Origin: an endosymbiont of Escarpia spicata
GTDB taxonomy: Bacteria; Pseudomonadota; Gammaproteobacteria; Chromatiales; Chromatiaceae
Assembly: GCA_003349915.1 (NCBI GenBank)
Contig: QFXE01000001.1
Location: 62,001-126,000 of the forward strand
Direction of reading: 5' to 3'
DNA: 64,000 nucleotides
Shown: positions 43,682 to 54,027 of the stretch, piece after piece
Layout of the letters: the number at the start of each line of letters is the position of its first letter
Position numbering within the stretch: the stretch's first letter is position 1
Made by a program: the position numbers and the translations under genes
The notes under the pieces: generated by a model
Databases searched by the model: none
What the model was told of the DNA's origin: nothing
Seen by the model: only the letters and a program-made list of their open reading frames with translations

Positions 43682-46600
43682 TCAGTTCTCGTCGAGTGTG
43701 GTCAATGGCTGAGGTTTTGCAATGCCAAACCCCTGGGCGTAGTCAACACCGATGCTGGTCAGGATCTTCCTGATGGTGTCGTTCTCCACATATTCCCCGA
43801 TTGTTTCGAGTCCCATCAGGTGGCCGATTTCGCTGATGGATTCCACCATCGCCCGGTCTATCGGGTCATCCGCAATATCCTTGACGAAGCTGCCGTCGAT
43901 CTTGAGATAGTCCACCGGCATGTTTTTCAGATAGGCGAATGAGGACATGCCAGTGCCGAAATCGTCCAGCGCAAAACGGCAACCGATGTGTTTCAGATGG
44001 GTGATAAAATGGATGGCCTGGTCCAAACGGCTGACGGCGGCCGTCTCGGTCACCTCAAAGCAGATGGTGTTGGCATCCAGGTTGTAGTGATTGAGTTTGT
44101 CAGTAATGTATCCGGGGAGGTTGTCGTCTCCCAGCGACTGCCCGGAGAGGTTGATGGCGCAGAGCTCAATATCTGCCATCCGGGTTGGATTATCCGCCAG
44201 CCACTGGAAGGTTGTATCGATTACCCAGCGATCCAGAGTCGGCATCAGATTGTATCTTTCTGCTGCGGGAATAAAGGCGCCAGGAGGCACCATCCGGCCA
44301 TCTTCATCTGTCATTCGCAGCAGAATCTCAAAATGTTGCCCGGCCTCTTCATCGTCGTCGAGAGGAATAATGGGTTGCTGGTAGAGGCAGAGCCGCTTCT
44401 CCTCGATTGCGCGCTGAATTCTGGAGACCCATTGCATCTCTCCCTGTCTGCGAATGGTTTCATCATCATGCCTTCTATGCACATGCACCCGGTTTCGTCC
44501 CAGGTCTTTGGCGACATAACAGGCGGCGTCCGCGGCACTCAGAGCGTTTTCCGGACCTTCGCTTTCATGATCGATGCTGACGATACCGATGCTCACGCCG
44601 ATGGTGAATGTCTTGTCCTGCCATGAGAAACGGAAATCCTTTACGTTTTCGCAGATTTTGTTGGCCAGTCGTATAGCCTGTTCCAGAGGGCAGTCCTCAA
44701 GCAGCAGACCAAACTCATCGCCGCCGAGCCGTGACAGAATGTCACTGTGCCTGATGGTTTGTTGCAGCAGGCGTGAGACCATCTGTAGCAGTGCGTCACC
44801 GGCGACATGCCCGCAGGTGTCATTGACCACCTTGAACTGGTCGAGATCCATGTAACAGAGCGCATAATCGACGTCACCGCTTTGCGCATTGTTGAAGGCC
44901 TGGCTGAGATGTTTTTCAAACGAGTAGCGGTTCAGCAGGTTGGTGAGGGTATCGTGGGTTGCCAGGAAATTCATCTGCTGGGCGATTGCATGGCTTTCGG
45001 TGACATCGCGAAAGACGGTTACGGCGCCTTTGATCACTCCCGCTTCATTGATCGGATAGGCCGAATACTCGACAGGGAAGGAGGTGCCGTTCTTGCGCCA
45101 GAAAACCTCGTTGTTGATCTGGCAGGGTACGCCGGTGCGGAATGCTTCATGGATTGAGCACTCCCCCATGGGGAGAGTCGAGCCGTCTGCATAAGTGTGG
45201 TGTGTCAGTGCGTGAATATTACCTCCCAGCAACTCTTCTCGCGAGAATCCAAGCATTTTGAGAGCGGACTGGTTGACGAAGGTGACGTTTCCCTTGGTGT
45301 CAATGCCATATATCCCTTCGCCTGTCGACTCCAGCAACAGACGCATCTGGCTGTTGATTTTTTCGAGTTCAGTAGAGGATTCCGAAAGTTTTTTATGGGA
45401 CTGTTCGTGCTCCTTAGCCTGTTTATAGTTACCAATGGCAAAGGAGATGTCGGAGGTCATCTCGTGCAGGAGGTCAACAATATCGGCATTGAAGAATTCG
45501 CTCTCTCCGGAATAGACGCAGAAGGCGCCTATCACGCCCTTATCCCTCGTGATGGGAAAGATGGCGGCTGAATGGATATGCGCTTTCCGGGCCAGATCCT
45601 GCCATGGAGCGGTTATGGTGCTTTCATGCAGGTTGTTGATAACCACATGCCGTTGCTCATTGATCGAAATGGAGAGAGGTCCGGATCCTTTGCTGTGCTC
45701 AGGGTCCAGGCAAATTTCAGACCACCAAGCTCTACCGCAATACGGCAGACTTTTTCGAATAGCTGTTCAGGTGAGTGGAGCCGTATGATGGTTTTGTTGG
45801 TCTGTGAAAGTGCCGCATACATGGCTTTTTGGGTGGTCAGTGCGCGTTCCCGCAGACCAATCTTTTCAGCCATCTCGTTGAATGCCGCGGCAACATGGGA
45901 GATCTCATCCTCTCCAGGCATGGAGTCAGATACTGCATAGTTTCCCTGTGCCAGTTGCAGGGCGGCATTTTTCAGCTTGCCGATCCGTTTGATGATGGTC
46001 TGCCTGAGTAACCATGAGAGGATCAGAAATGTGAGGATGAATCCGATGGAGTGGCTGATGATATTCTGGCGTGTTTGGGCAGTCACCTGCTCTTCGATAA
46101 TCTTTCCAGGTAGTTTGATGCTCATTACGCCCCGCAGATCACCGAGTTCGTAATCGTAAGACAGGTCGTAACGCTCCCTGATGCTAGGTGGTGCATCCTC
46201 GCGTTTACCGTGACATTTCAAACAGTGGGGCTTGATCCAGATCGGTTGGGAAAAATGGTAGAAGGGTTCTCCGTTGGGTCCGGCAAAGGGAACCATTCGC
46301 TCTTTTTCCTCCGGGTTGTTCTGAAAGTGGCGGATAGACTTCATCTCAATCTCATCCGCCCTGTTATTGGGGTTTCTTGGGTGATCCGAGACATTGTTGA
46401 AGGTCAGACCGGAATCCACCCATTTTCTGAACTCTTGAGAAATTCGGCTGATGGAGTGGGCAGGGAGAAATCCCAGGGTTTTTTCATTGATGGGGATATT
46501 GTGGGTAAGAAAATGCCTTTGGTAGACATTTCGCAAAGACATCAGCATGCCGCGAATGGTCCGGGCGTGGTTGCGGATGTTTTCGACGACTTGGGACTCA

Positions 46601-46689
46601 ACCTGCCGGTGACCCATATACTCCACGGTCACAAAATGGCCTAAAAAGACGATTGCAGTAACAGCCAGGACTTTGGTTTGTAACTGCAT
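43682..46689 (-). pseudogene. Haem-sensing DUF3365-HAMP-GAF-PAS-GGDEF-EAL protein, frameshifted in the GAF domain
   Basis: Two frames make one gene. The first (46689 to 45613) has a membrane helix (about 7-22), a periplasmic DUF3365 domain with haem-binding CLKCHG, a second helix, HAMP and the start of a GAF domain ending at GGLKFAW. The second (to 43682) resumes the GAF (LDPEHSKGSGPL, then VVINNLHES), followed by PAS, GGDEF (RLGGDEF intact) and EAL (EILLR, DDFGTG, KIDGSF). At about 45705-45712 the frame shifts and about 25 GAF residues are missing. The protein would make or break c-di-GMP in response to a haem ligand or redox state. The second frame could still be translated from GTG 45646. 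Confidence 0.85.
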
Positions 46690-46931
46690 TGCTAGGTCTT
46701 TTCCTTCATGCTTTCTACATGATGTGGCATCTTTCGATACAAAACAGAGGGGCTGTTTTCTTTATAATTCAATTCATGGTTTCCATACCCTGCCTCTGTT
46801 GGATATATTGCGACCAGCTATCATTTAGATAGCTATCAAAACTATTTTCGGCCCTTTCACGAAAAACTTTAATTCCGGTAATAGCCAGGCAAATAACATG
46901 GAATATTCCTTGTCAGCCTTATCCCATTAAC

Positions 46932-47297
46932 TCAGCGCGAGATTTTCCATGTGCCGTCGGCCTGCCGGCAGAAGGTGAACCTTGAAGTGCCGCTGCGTTT
47001 TTTGGCTTGGTTGGTGATTTCTGCTTCACGGCAGGTTGTGCCGCCTTTTTCGATGGTTGACAGAGCCTTCAAGCTGCCTTGGTTGCCTGATTTCGGGTTT
47101 TCCCATGCCGCACTGTCACCATCCTTTCCACTGTTCAACAGCTCTCGGGCCGTCTCTTTCATCATGTCCCAGTCCTTGTCGGTAAAGTAGCGGACGGGAG
47201 AATATTGAAGCCAACGCAACTCCAGTGCCTGGGCAGGCTGACAGATGCCACCGAGAAGGATGCAGAGTGTTATGGGACGGAGAAATCGGAATTGCAT
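46932..47297 (-). CDS. Putative periplasmic surface-antigen-like protein
   Basis: A 121-residue protein with a signal peptide (MQFRFLRPITLCILLGGICQPAQA). The C-terminal pattern CREAEITNQAKKRSGTSRFTFCRQADGTWKI, with two cysteines that could form a disulfide, is like the C-terminal domain of RT0821/Lpp0805-type surface antigens. A specific role is not known. The 242 bases downstream, before the haem-sensor gene start, are AT-rich and contain only short palindromes. Confidence 0.75.
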   Translation of the reverse strand: MQFRFLRPITLCILLGGICQPAQALELRWLQYSPVRYFTDKDWDMMKETARELLNSGKDGDSAAWENPKSGNQGSLKALSTIEKGGTTCREAEITNQAKKRSGTSRFTFCRQADGTWKISR

Positions 47298-47433
47298 CTG
47301 TGCCTCCAGTGCAGTGATTGCAGTGAGTTAAACAGTGCGTGTAAGCAACAGTGATGTCAATCTGGACTCGAACCCGGTTCAGCATTTATGAGAAAATATC
47401 CAGGAATAGGTTGTTCCAATCCTGGAGGTTCGT

Positions 47434-48210
47434 TTGGATCATTCGCGCCGTTTCGGTGGTATTGGCAGGCTCTATGGTCAGTCGGCCCTGGAAAATTATT
47501 CTGCGGCTCATGTCTGTGTGATCGGTATTGGCGGAGTTGGCTCCTGGGCTGTGGAGGCGCTCGCCCGCAGTGGTATTGGCGCTATTACACTGGTCGATCT
47601 CGACCATATTGTGGAATCCAATATCAATCGCCAACTCCACGCGCTGGATACCACGCTGGGGATGGCTAAGGTCGAAGCCATGGTAGAGCGGGTCTCTGAG
47701 ATCAACCCTGACTGCCGGGTTTCCATCATCGAGTCCTTCATTGAGGCGGATAATCTCGAACTGATTACGGACGGCGGCTTCGATTATGTCATCGACTGTA
47801 TCGACAGCTTTCGGGTCAAAGCGGCGCTGATTGTTGCATGCCGCCGCCAGCGGGTGAGAGTGATTACAATCGGTGGTGCAGGTGGGCAGATTGATCCCAC
47901 CCGTATCTACCTTGCCGACCTGAGCCGCACCAGGCAGGATCCGCTGCTCGCCAAGACCCGCAAATTGTTGCGGCGGGAATACGGCTATCCGTCTGCCGAT
48001 TCAAAACGTCGTTTCCAAGTGCCAAGTGTCTACTCAACTGAAAACCTGACCTATCCAGATGAGACTGGAGGTGTCTGCGATACCAAGCCGGGTAGAGGGG
48101 AGGGTTCGCTCAACTGTGGTGGTTATGGTTCGGCCATGACGGTGACTGCCACTTTCGGGTTGGTGGCGGTGTCCCATGTCCTTAAAGTGCTGGCGGCGAA
48201 GAAATCGTAG
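47434..48210 (+). CDS. tcdA: tRNA threonylcarbamoyladenosine dehydratase
   Basis: A 258-residue E1-like enzyme (TcdA/CsdL), which cyclises t6A37 in tRNA to ct6A using ATP. The nucleotide-binding GIGGVGSWAVEALARSG is at about 30-46, VDLDHIVESNINRQLHA follows, and the family cysteines CDTKPGRGEGSLNCGG lie near 215. The start is TTG 47434 with CTGGAGG six bases before it, which decides the start. The usual partner csdA/csdE is not adjacent. Confidence 0.93.
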   Translation: MDHSRRFGGIGRLYGQSALENYSAAHVCVIGIGGVGSWAVEALARSGIGAITLVDLDHIVESNINRQLHALDTTLGMAKVEAMVERVSEINPDCRVSIIESFIEADNLELITDGGFDYVIDCIDSFRVKAALIVACRRQRVRVITIGGAGGQIDPTRIYLADLSRTRQDPLLAKTRKLLRREYGYPSADSKRRFQVPSVYSTENLTYPDETGGVCDTKPGRGEGSLNCGGYGSAMTVTATFGLVAVSHVLKVLAAKKS

Positions 48211-48241
48211 GCCGGATCAAGCGCAGCGGATCCGGCAAACG
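48208..48241. repeat. Palindromic repeat, family A copy
   Basis: Arms GCCGGATC and GATCCGGC around AAGCGCAGCG, lying between convergent tcdA and the RsmC-like gene and touching the tcdA stop codon. Confidence 0.65.
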
Positions 48242-48244
48242 GGG

Positions 48245-48838
48245 TTATCCTTCCTTTTGGGCAAAGGCCACGGTGTAAGCTTTCCCCTGCTTGAGTTTCT
48301 TATAGTTACCAAATACCTCGTTCAGATTTCGCTTCATAAACTGGCGCAGGCCGTTGATAGTGACCAGATAGAGGCGGCCGCCGGGATTCATCCGCGCCAG
48401 GGCGTCGTGAAGATAGAGACTGAGCATCTCCTTGCCCACCTTTGCCGGGATATTCGATGCGATAACGTCAAAACGCAGATTGGGGTCGGCCTGATCGAAG
48501 CCGTTGCTGAGTTTGGCTCTGACATTGTCCAGGCCGTTTCTTTCGGCATTGCCGTTGCTGTAGTCCACGGCGATAAAATCCTTGTCTACCATCAGTGTCT
48601 GACCCTGTGGGGCAAGGCGGGCCATCAGCAGACCGATGGGGCCATAACCGCAACCGAGGTCGAAACAGTTATCTGTTGCCTCGATCCCCAGTCGGTCCAC
48701 CAGCAAGCGGGTGCCTTCGTCGATATCGCGAGGGGAGAAGAGTCCCCAGGTAGTGTGAAAGACAAAGGGCAAATCCCGCAGACGGGCATCGAAGACGATG
48801 TCCCGGCGGTATTTTTCTAGTGTTTCTCGATCCAGCAT
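48245..48838 (-). CDS. RsmC-like rRNA/small-molecule methyltransferase
   Basis: A 197-residue class I SAM methyltransferase of the MTS (methyltransferase small) family. SAM motif I is FDLGCGYGPIG (about 79-89); the catalytic NPPF of rRNA guanine methyltransferases is replaced by SNIPAKVG near 128. It is shorter than E. coli RsmC (about 340), lacking the duplicated N-terminal domain. The target (16S G1207 in RsmC) is uncertain here. Confidence 0.8.
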   Translation of the reverse strand: MLDRETLEKYRRDIVFDARLRDLPFVFHTTWGLFSPRDIDEGTRLLVDRLGIEATDNCFDLGCGYGPIGLLMARLAPQGQTLMVDKDFIAVDYSNGNAERNGLDNVRAKLSNGFDQADPNLRFDVIASNIPAKVGKEMLSLYLHDALARMNPGGRLYLVTINGLRQFMKRNLNEVFGNYKKLKQGKAYTVAFAQKEG

Positions 48839-48871
48839 GGCGGCGCAGTTTTATCCTCTTCGGTGAGAAAG

Positions 48872-49495
48872 TCAATCAAGCACCATATCCAGGGTCTCCA
48901 GGATAGGTCTAACATTAAGATAGTCGACAGGTATTGGCCAGAACCCCGTGCCTTGCTGCAGGATCAGGGCAGGAAAACTGCGAGCCCCCATTGAACGGCT
49001 GTTTTCGATCTCCTCTTCCAGCAGTCGATGGGTGGCCGGTGTTTCCAGCGCCTCTGAGAACTGCTGTTCATCCAGCCCGATGTTGCCGGCAAGTTGGATC
49101 AGCGTTTTGTTGTCGGAGGGGTTTTGTGCATATAGATAGTAGGCTTCCTGGATGGCCAGAATCATCGCTTCGGCAAAAGCTGCGTCCTGTAATCCTGCGG
49201 CGATCACCGCCCGGCAGGCCGGATAGGTGGAGCGACGGGGTTTACACTGCTGCCAGAAATCGAAGTTGAAGCGGGTCTCCGGCAGCTTCTCCTGAATTCG
49301 CTTCCAGGTGGCCTGAAGGGTCTGCTGCATCTCCTCTGGCATCGGGTCATCGCTTTCCGGAGCCAGACCGCCCAGTAGTTTTTGCAGTTTTACACCAGGT
49401 GGCAGCTGTTCGCCCAGCTGCGCGAGCACAGGTCGAAACGCCCAGCACCAGCTGCACATCGGGTCGTGGATATAGAAGAGGGTTGACTCTGTCAT
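48872..49495 (-). CDS. FrnE-type DsbA-family thioredoxin-fold protein
   Basis: A 207-residue DsbA-fold protein with active site CSWC near residues 14-17 (HDPMCSWCWAF), the hallmark of the FrnE/YwbO branch. The fold's cis-proline site is SFPALIL near 172. There is no signal peptide, so it should be cytoplasmic. Family members act as isomerases or handle organic substrates; no role is assigned. It stands 33 bases upstream of the RsmC-like gene on the same strand. Confidence 0.88.
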   Translation of the reverse strand: MTESTLFYIHDPMCSWCWAFRPVLAQLGEQLPPGVKLQKLLGGLAPESDDPMPEEMQQTLQATWKRIQEKLPETRFNFDFWQQCKPRRSTYPACRAVIAAGLQDAAFAEAMILAIQEAYYLYAQNPSDNKTLIQLAGNIGLDEQQFSEALETPATHRLLEEEIENSRSMGARSFPALILQQGTGFWPIPVDYLNVRPILETLDMVLD

Positions 49496-49552
49496 CAGGG
49501 AAAAATAGCGTTTTTAGTGGATAACACCTGGAAGTTGCGTTGAATCTGCTTG

Positions 49553-49585
49553 GTAGGGTGCGCCGTGCGCACCATGATTGCTGTA
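49553..49585. repeat. Single-arm copy of repeat family B
   Basis: GTAGGGTGCGCCGTGCGCAC followed by CATGATTGCTGTATTC, nearly identical to the left half of the inverted repeat at 4395-4454. It ends just before the antiporter stop codon. Confidence 0.7.
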
Positions 49586-49586
49586 T

Positions 49587-51569
49587 TCAATGGCCATAGA
49601 GCAACAGCCCCTCTGCATGTTCCAGATGTTGGGGCGTACCTGCCAGCACCAGCACATCGCCACTCTGCAGGCGGGTTTCGGGTGCGGGAGTCTCTCCACG
49701 AATGCCACCACGCCTGACGGCGGTCACACTGACATCCCAGTCCCAGAGATGGAGATCTTCGATAGTGTGATCCACGGCAAAGGCCTTTTTCGGCAGGGTC
49801 ACTGTATGCAGGCGCTCCTGAAACGCCTCATCGTGTTCCATATCCACCGGCTCTTCCCCATGGAAGAAGTCTCGCAGCAGTTTGTAGTGGTTCTCTCGAA
49901 TCTCACGCATGATCTTGAAGATGCGGGAGCCGGGAACCTTGAGCAGCAGCAACAGTTGTCCCCCCATCATCAGGCTGGCTTCGACTGCTTCCGGCATCAC
50001 CTCGGTGGCACCGGCGGCTTCCAGTTCGTCCATGTGAGTATCGTCGCGGGTGCGCACCAGCACCGGGAGTTCCGGGCGGAATTCCTGTAGCCGGTGCAGG
50101 ATCTTCATCGCCGAGGCGTGGTCCTCGAAGCTGAGCACTACCACGCTGGCGCGGCTGAGGCCGGCGGCATCGAGGATTTCACGGCGTGATGCATCACCAA
50201 AATGGACCGGGTCACCGGCTTCATGCGCCTTTCTGACGACAGTCGGGTCGAGATCCAGCGCCACGTAGGGGAAACCTTCGTGGTCGAGAAGACGCCCAAG
50301 GTTCTGCCCGATACGGCCATATCCACAGATGATGACGTGCTGCTCCATCTGTTCGGTCTCTTCCGCCAGGTCGCCGATGATCTGAACCTCATCGCTGAAA
50401 TTGCGCAGAGTGCAAAACTGTTTAGCCAGGCGGCCGTTGTTTCGGATCAGGAAGGGTGATGCCGTCATGCTGACAATGATCGAGGCAAAAAGTATCTGCC
50501 CGATAGGGCCGGGCAGCAGGGAAGACTCCAGGGAGAGATCCAGCAGCACGAAACCGAACTCTCCACCTTGCGCCAGCAGAACGCCGGTGCGAAATGCCGG
50601 GGACATCGAATTGCCTGTGGCGCGGACCAGGCCAAGAATGATTACGCCTTTAACCAAAATAAGCGCGGCGGCGAGCAGTAGCACCCAATGCAGGATGGGA
50701 AGCAGTGAGAGCAGATCGACGCGCATACCCACTGTCACAAAAAAGAGGCCGAGAAAGACGTCCTGGAAGGGACGTATGTCTGCCTCGATCTGATGGCGGA
50801 ATTCTGTCTCACCCAGCATCATGCCAGCCAGGAAGGCGCCAAGAGCCAGCGACAACCCTGCCTCATGGGTGAGCCAGGCGGCTGCCAGGGTTACCAACAA
50901 TACAGTTAGGGTGAAGAGTTCAGCAGAGCGGGCCCTGGCGATCTCATGAAACAGTGGCCGCAGCAGCCAGTGACCGGCTGCCATGATGACCACGAATACC
51001 AAGGCTGCTTTGAGCAGCGCCAACAACAGCGGCATCGCCATGCCCTGGTCACCGGTTCCAGCAAGGATTGGGATCACGACCAGTAATGGAATGACCGCCA
51101 GGTCCTGAAACAGCAGGATGCTGACGCCAAGTCGACCGTGCTCCGAATTGAGTTCCAGCTGTTCCGACAACTGTTTTGTGACGATGGCGGTGGATGACAG
51201 GGCCAGAATGGCGCCAACGATGATTGCGGCGTTGAGATCGATGCCCAATGCCCAAGCAATACCGGTCGCCAGTGCACCGGTGACCAGGACCTGGCTACCG
51301 CCCAAACCGAACACCGAGCCCTTCATGGCGATCATCTGCGGCAGGGAAAATTCCAGGCCGATGGTAAACAACAGAAACACCACACCAAACTCTGCCAGAA
51401 AGCGGGTGTCTTCAGTGGATGCCACCCAACCGATGCCGAAAGGTCCAACCAGGATACCGACGATCAGGTATCCGAGAATCGGCGGCAGGTGGAAGCGCCG
51501 GAAAAGGGTCACGGTGATCACCGCAATGGCGAGCAGCAGCAGGATGATCTGTAGGGTATGGATGTTCAT
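49587..51569 (-). CDS. CPA2-family monovalent cation/proton antiporter with RCK domains
   Basis: A 660-residue protein of the Kef/YbaL group. The N-terminal two thirds form 12-13 membrane helices with the family QNFTDGFT-like ion-binding segments (for example ALGAFLAGMMLGETEFRH near 230). A TrkA-N (RCK) domain follows with the nucleotide-binding GYGRIGQNLGRLLDHEG near 415, then a TrkA-C domain. It probably exports K+ or Na+ in exchange for protons under control of a bound nucleotide or glutathione. No KefF/KefG partner is adjacent. Confidence 0.92.
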   Translation of the reverse strand: MNIHTLQIILLLLAIAVITVTLFRRFHLPPILGYLIVGILVGPFGIGWVASTEDTRFLAEFGVVFLLFTIGLEFSLPQMIAMKGSVFGLGGSQVLVTGALATGIAWALGIDLNAAIIVGAILALSSTAIVTKQLSEQLELNSEHGRLGVSILLFQDLAVIPLLVVIPILAGTGDQGMAMPLLLALLKAALVFVVIMAAGHWLLRPLFHEIARARSAELFTLTVLLVTLAAAWLTHEAGLSLALGAFLAGMMLGETEFRHQIEADIRPFQDVFLGLFFVTVGMRVDLLSLLPILHWVLLLAAALILVKGVIILGLVRATGNSMSPAFRTGVLLAQGGEFGFVLLDLSLESSLLPGPIGQILFASIIVSMTASPFLIRNNGRLAKQFCTLRNFSDEVQIIGDLAEETEQMEQHVIICGYGRIGQNLGRLLDHEGFPYVALDLDPTVVRKAHEAGDPVHFGDASRREILDAAGLSRASVVVLSFEDHASAMKILHRLQEFRPELPVLVRTRDDTHMDELEAAGATEVMPEAVEASLMMGGQLLLLLKVPGSRIFKIMREIRENHYKLLRDFFHGEEPVDMEHDEAFQERLHTVTLPKKAFAVDHTIEDLHLWDWDVSVTAVRRGGIRGETPAPETRLQSGDVLVLAGTPQHLEHAEGLLLYGH

Positions 51570-51697
51570 TCAGGGTTTCTTTTCGATTTTTCTGCCACAA
51601 GGATACTTTAAATAAACAACTGATTGATATTACCCGTAGGGTTTGCGTGCCATATGCTGTTAAAATACCCTTTTTTAGTCAGTAAAGAAACGAGATA

Positions 51698-54025
51698 GTG
51701 GCCAGACGCAAACCTAATAAGTCCTCCGGTAAGATGGATCCCCATCAAGCCAGGGAAGCCAGCAAGTACGATAATCCTATTCCCAGCCGTGAGTTCATCA
51801 TGGAGACCATGGAGGAACATGGCGTCCCCATGAATCTTCCCGATGTCGCCAAGAAGCTCGATCTGCAGAACGAGGATCAACTGGAGGCGTTACGCCGCCG
51901 CCTGCGTGCCATGGAACGGGATGGCCAGCTGGTGCGAAACCGCAAGGAAAACTACTGCATCGTCAACAATCGTGACCTTATCGCAGGCCGGGTGATCGGA
52001 CATGCGGATGGATTTGGCTTCTTCAAGCCGGATGATGGTGGCGAGGATCTCTATATCTCGTTCAGAGAGATGCGTTCCCTGTTTCACGATGACCGCGCCG
52101 TAGTGCGGGTGACAGGTATGGATCGGCGGGGACGTTTGGAAGCTTCGGTGGTGGAGGTGTTGGAACGCAACACCCACAGCGTAGTGGGGCGCCTCTACCA
52201 GGAGACCGGCGTCGGTTTCGTGGTGCCGGACAATAAACGTCTGAGCAAGGATGTGATTATTCCCCGCACCGAACTCAGTGGCGCTGCTCAGGGTCAGATG
52301 GTGGTGGCTGAGATCCTCGATCAACCCACCAAGCGCACTCAGCCCATTGGCCGCATCTCCGAGATTCTTGGCGACCACATGGCGCCAGGTATGGAGACGG
52401 ATATTGCCATCCGTGCCCACGAGATACCAGTCGCCTGGCCGGATGACGTGGAGGCACAGATCGCCGGACTCTCCGGCGATGTGCTGGAGGCGGAAAAGAA
52501 AGGCCGTACCGACCTGCGCAAACTGCCGTTGGTCACCATCGATGGCGCTGACGCCCGTGACTTTGACGATGCTGTCTATTGCGAACGTAAGCCGAAAGGG
52601 TGGAAACTGCTGGTCTCTATCGCCGACGTCTCTCACTATGTGAGTCCGGGCAGTGCTCTGGATGTCGAGGGTCGTGAGCGCGGCAACTCCGCCTACTTCC
52701 CTGATCGGGTGATTCCGATGCTGCCGGAGGTGCTCTCCAACGGCCTCTGTTCCCTGAATCCTAAAGTTGATCGTCTCTGCATGACCTGCGAGCTCTATAT
52801 TGACGATAGTGGAAAGATTACCCGTTCCAAGTTCTATCCGGCTGTGATGCACTCCCATGCGCGTCTTACCTATGACCAGGTGGCCGCAATGCTCGATGGG
52901 GATGAGACGCTTTGCGGTCAATATGCCGAACTGCTGCCCCATATCCACGAACTGCACCAACTCTTCAAAGCTTTGAATGCAGGACGGCGGGAGCGGGGGG
53001 CGATCGATTTCGATACCACCGAGACCAAGATTGAGTTCAATGAGAAGAGCCGGGTTGAGCGCATTGTGCCGGTCTACCGTAATGATGCCCACCGCATGAT
53101 CGAAGAGTGCATGCTGGCGGCAAATGTGGCGTCAGCTCGTTTGTTGTTGCGCAAGAAGCTGCAGGCGCTCTACCGTATCCACGAGGTGCCTGCGGAAGAG
53201 AAACTCACCGATCTGCGGGAATTCCTGGGAGAACTGGGCCTGAGTCTGCCGGGCGGCAACAAGCCGACGGCGGCTGATTATGCCAAGTTGCTGGATGGCA
53301 TCAAGGGGCGTGAAGATGCTCACCTGATCCAGACCGTGCTGCTGCGCTCCATGCGGCAGGCGGTCTACAGCTCTGACAACGTGGGCCACTTCGGCCTTTC
53401 GTTTCCCGCCTATACCCACTCCACCTCGCCGATCCGTCGCTACCCGGATCTGGTGATACACCGAGCACTCAAGCACTTGGGGGAGAAGGGCTCTGCGGAT
53501 AACTTTCTCTACACCAAGTCCGAATTGCAGAGTATAGCCGAGCACTGCTCCAGCACTGAGCGCCGTGCCGATGAGGCGACCCGTGATGCCACTGACTGGT
53601 TGAAGTGCGAGTTCATGATGGACAAGGTGGGAGAGTCCTTCGACGGTATCATCACCAGCGTCAACTCTTTTGGTGTGTTCGTGGAGCTCAAGGATATCTA
53701 TGTGGATGGCCTTGTTCACATCACTGCTCTGGATAATGATTACTACCATTATGACCCGGTAGGTCATCGACTTTCTGGCGAGCGAACCGGCAAGGTGATC
53801 CGTCTGGGCGATCCTCTACGTATCCAGGTGGCGAAGGTCAATCTGGACGATCGTAAGATCGACTTCGTTTTGGCGCCGCAAGAGGAAACACCGCAAAAGC
53901 CAGCGAAAAAATCTCGCCGCAAGAGCAATAAGCCTCAGAATAAGCCGACCCAGCCAGTTGAAGAGAAGACTGAGAAGAGCACGAAGAAACGCCGGCGTAG
54001 ACCCCGCAAAAGGGCTAATAGCTGA
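51698..54025 (+). CDS. rnr: Ribonuclease R
   Basis: A 775-residue RNase R: N-terminal winged helix (about 25-80), two cold-shock domains, RNB catalytic domain with IDGADARDFDDAVY (metal aspartates), SPIRRYPDLVIHR, an S1 domain (GIITSVNSFGVFVELKD) and a lysine/arginine-rich tail. It degrades structured RNA 3' to 5' and matures rRNA and tmRNA. It starts with GTG 51698. rlmB follows 3 bases after its stop, the classical rnr-rlmB pair. Confidence 0.95.
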   Translation: MARRKPNKSSGKMDPHQAREASKYDNPIPSREFIMETMEEHGVPMNLPDVAKKLDLQNEDQLEALRRRLRAMERDGQLVRNRKENYCIVNNRDLIAGRVIGHADGFGFFKPDDGGEDLYISFREMRSLFHDDRAVVRVTGMDRRGRLEASVVEVLERNTHSVVGRLYQETGVGFVVPDNKRLSKDVIIPRTELSGAAQGQMVVAEILDQPTKRTQPIGRISEILGDHMAPGMETDIAIRAHEIPVAWPDDVEAQIAGLSGDVLEAEKKGRTDLRKLPLVTIDGADARDFDDAVYCERKPKGWKLLVSIADVSHYVSPGSALDVEGRERGNSAYFPDRVIPMLPEVLSNGLCSLNPKVDRLCMTCELYIDDSGKITRSKFYPAVMHSHARLTYDQVAAMLDGDETLCGQYAELLPHIHELHQLFKALNAGRRERGAIDFDTTETKIEFNEKSRVERIVPVYRNDAHRMIEECMLAANVASARLLLRKKLQALYRIHEVPAEEKLTDLREFLGELGLSLPGGNKPTAADYAKLLDGIKGREDAHLIQTVLLRSMRQAVYSSDNVGHFGLSFPAYTHSTSPIRRYPDLVIHRALKHLGEKGSADNFLYTKSELQSIAEHCSSTERRADEATRDATDWLKCEFMMDKVGESFDGIITSVNSFGVFVELKDIYVDGLVHITALDNDYYHYDPVGHRLSGERTGKVIRLGDPLRIQVAKVNLDDRKIDFVLAPQEETPQKPAKKSRRKSNKPQNKPTQPVEEKTEKSTKKRRRRPRKRANS

Positions 54026-54027
54026 CT

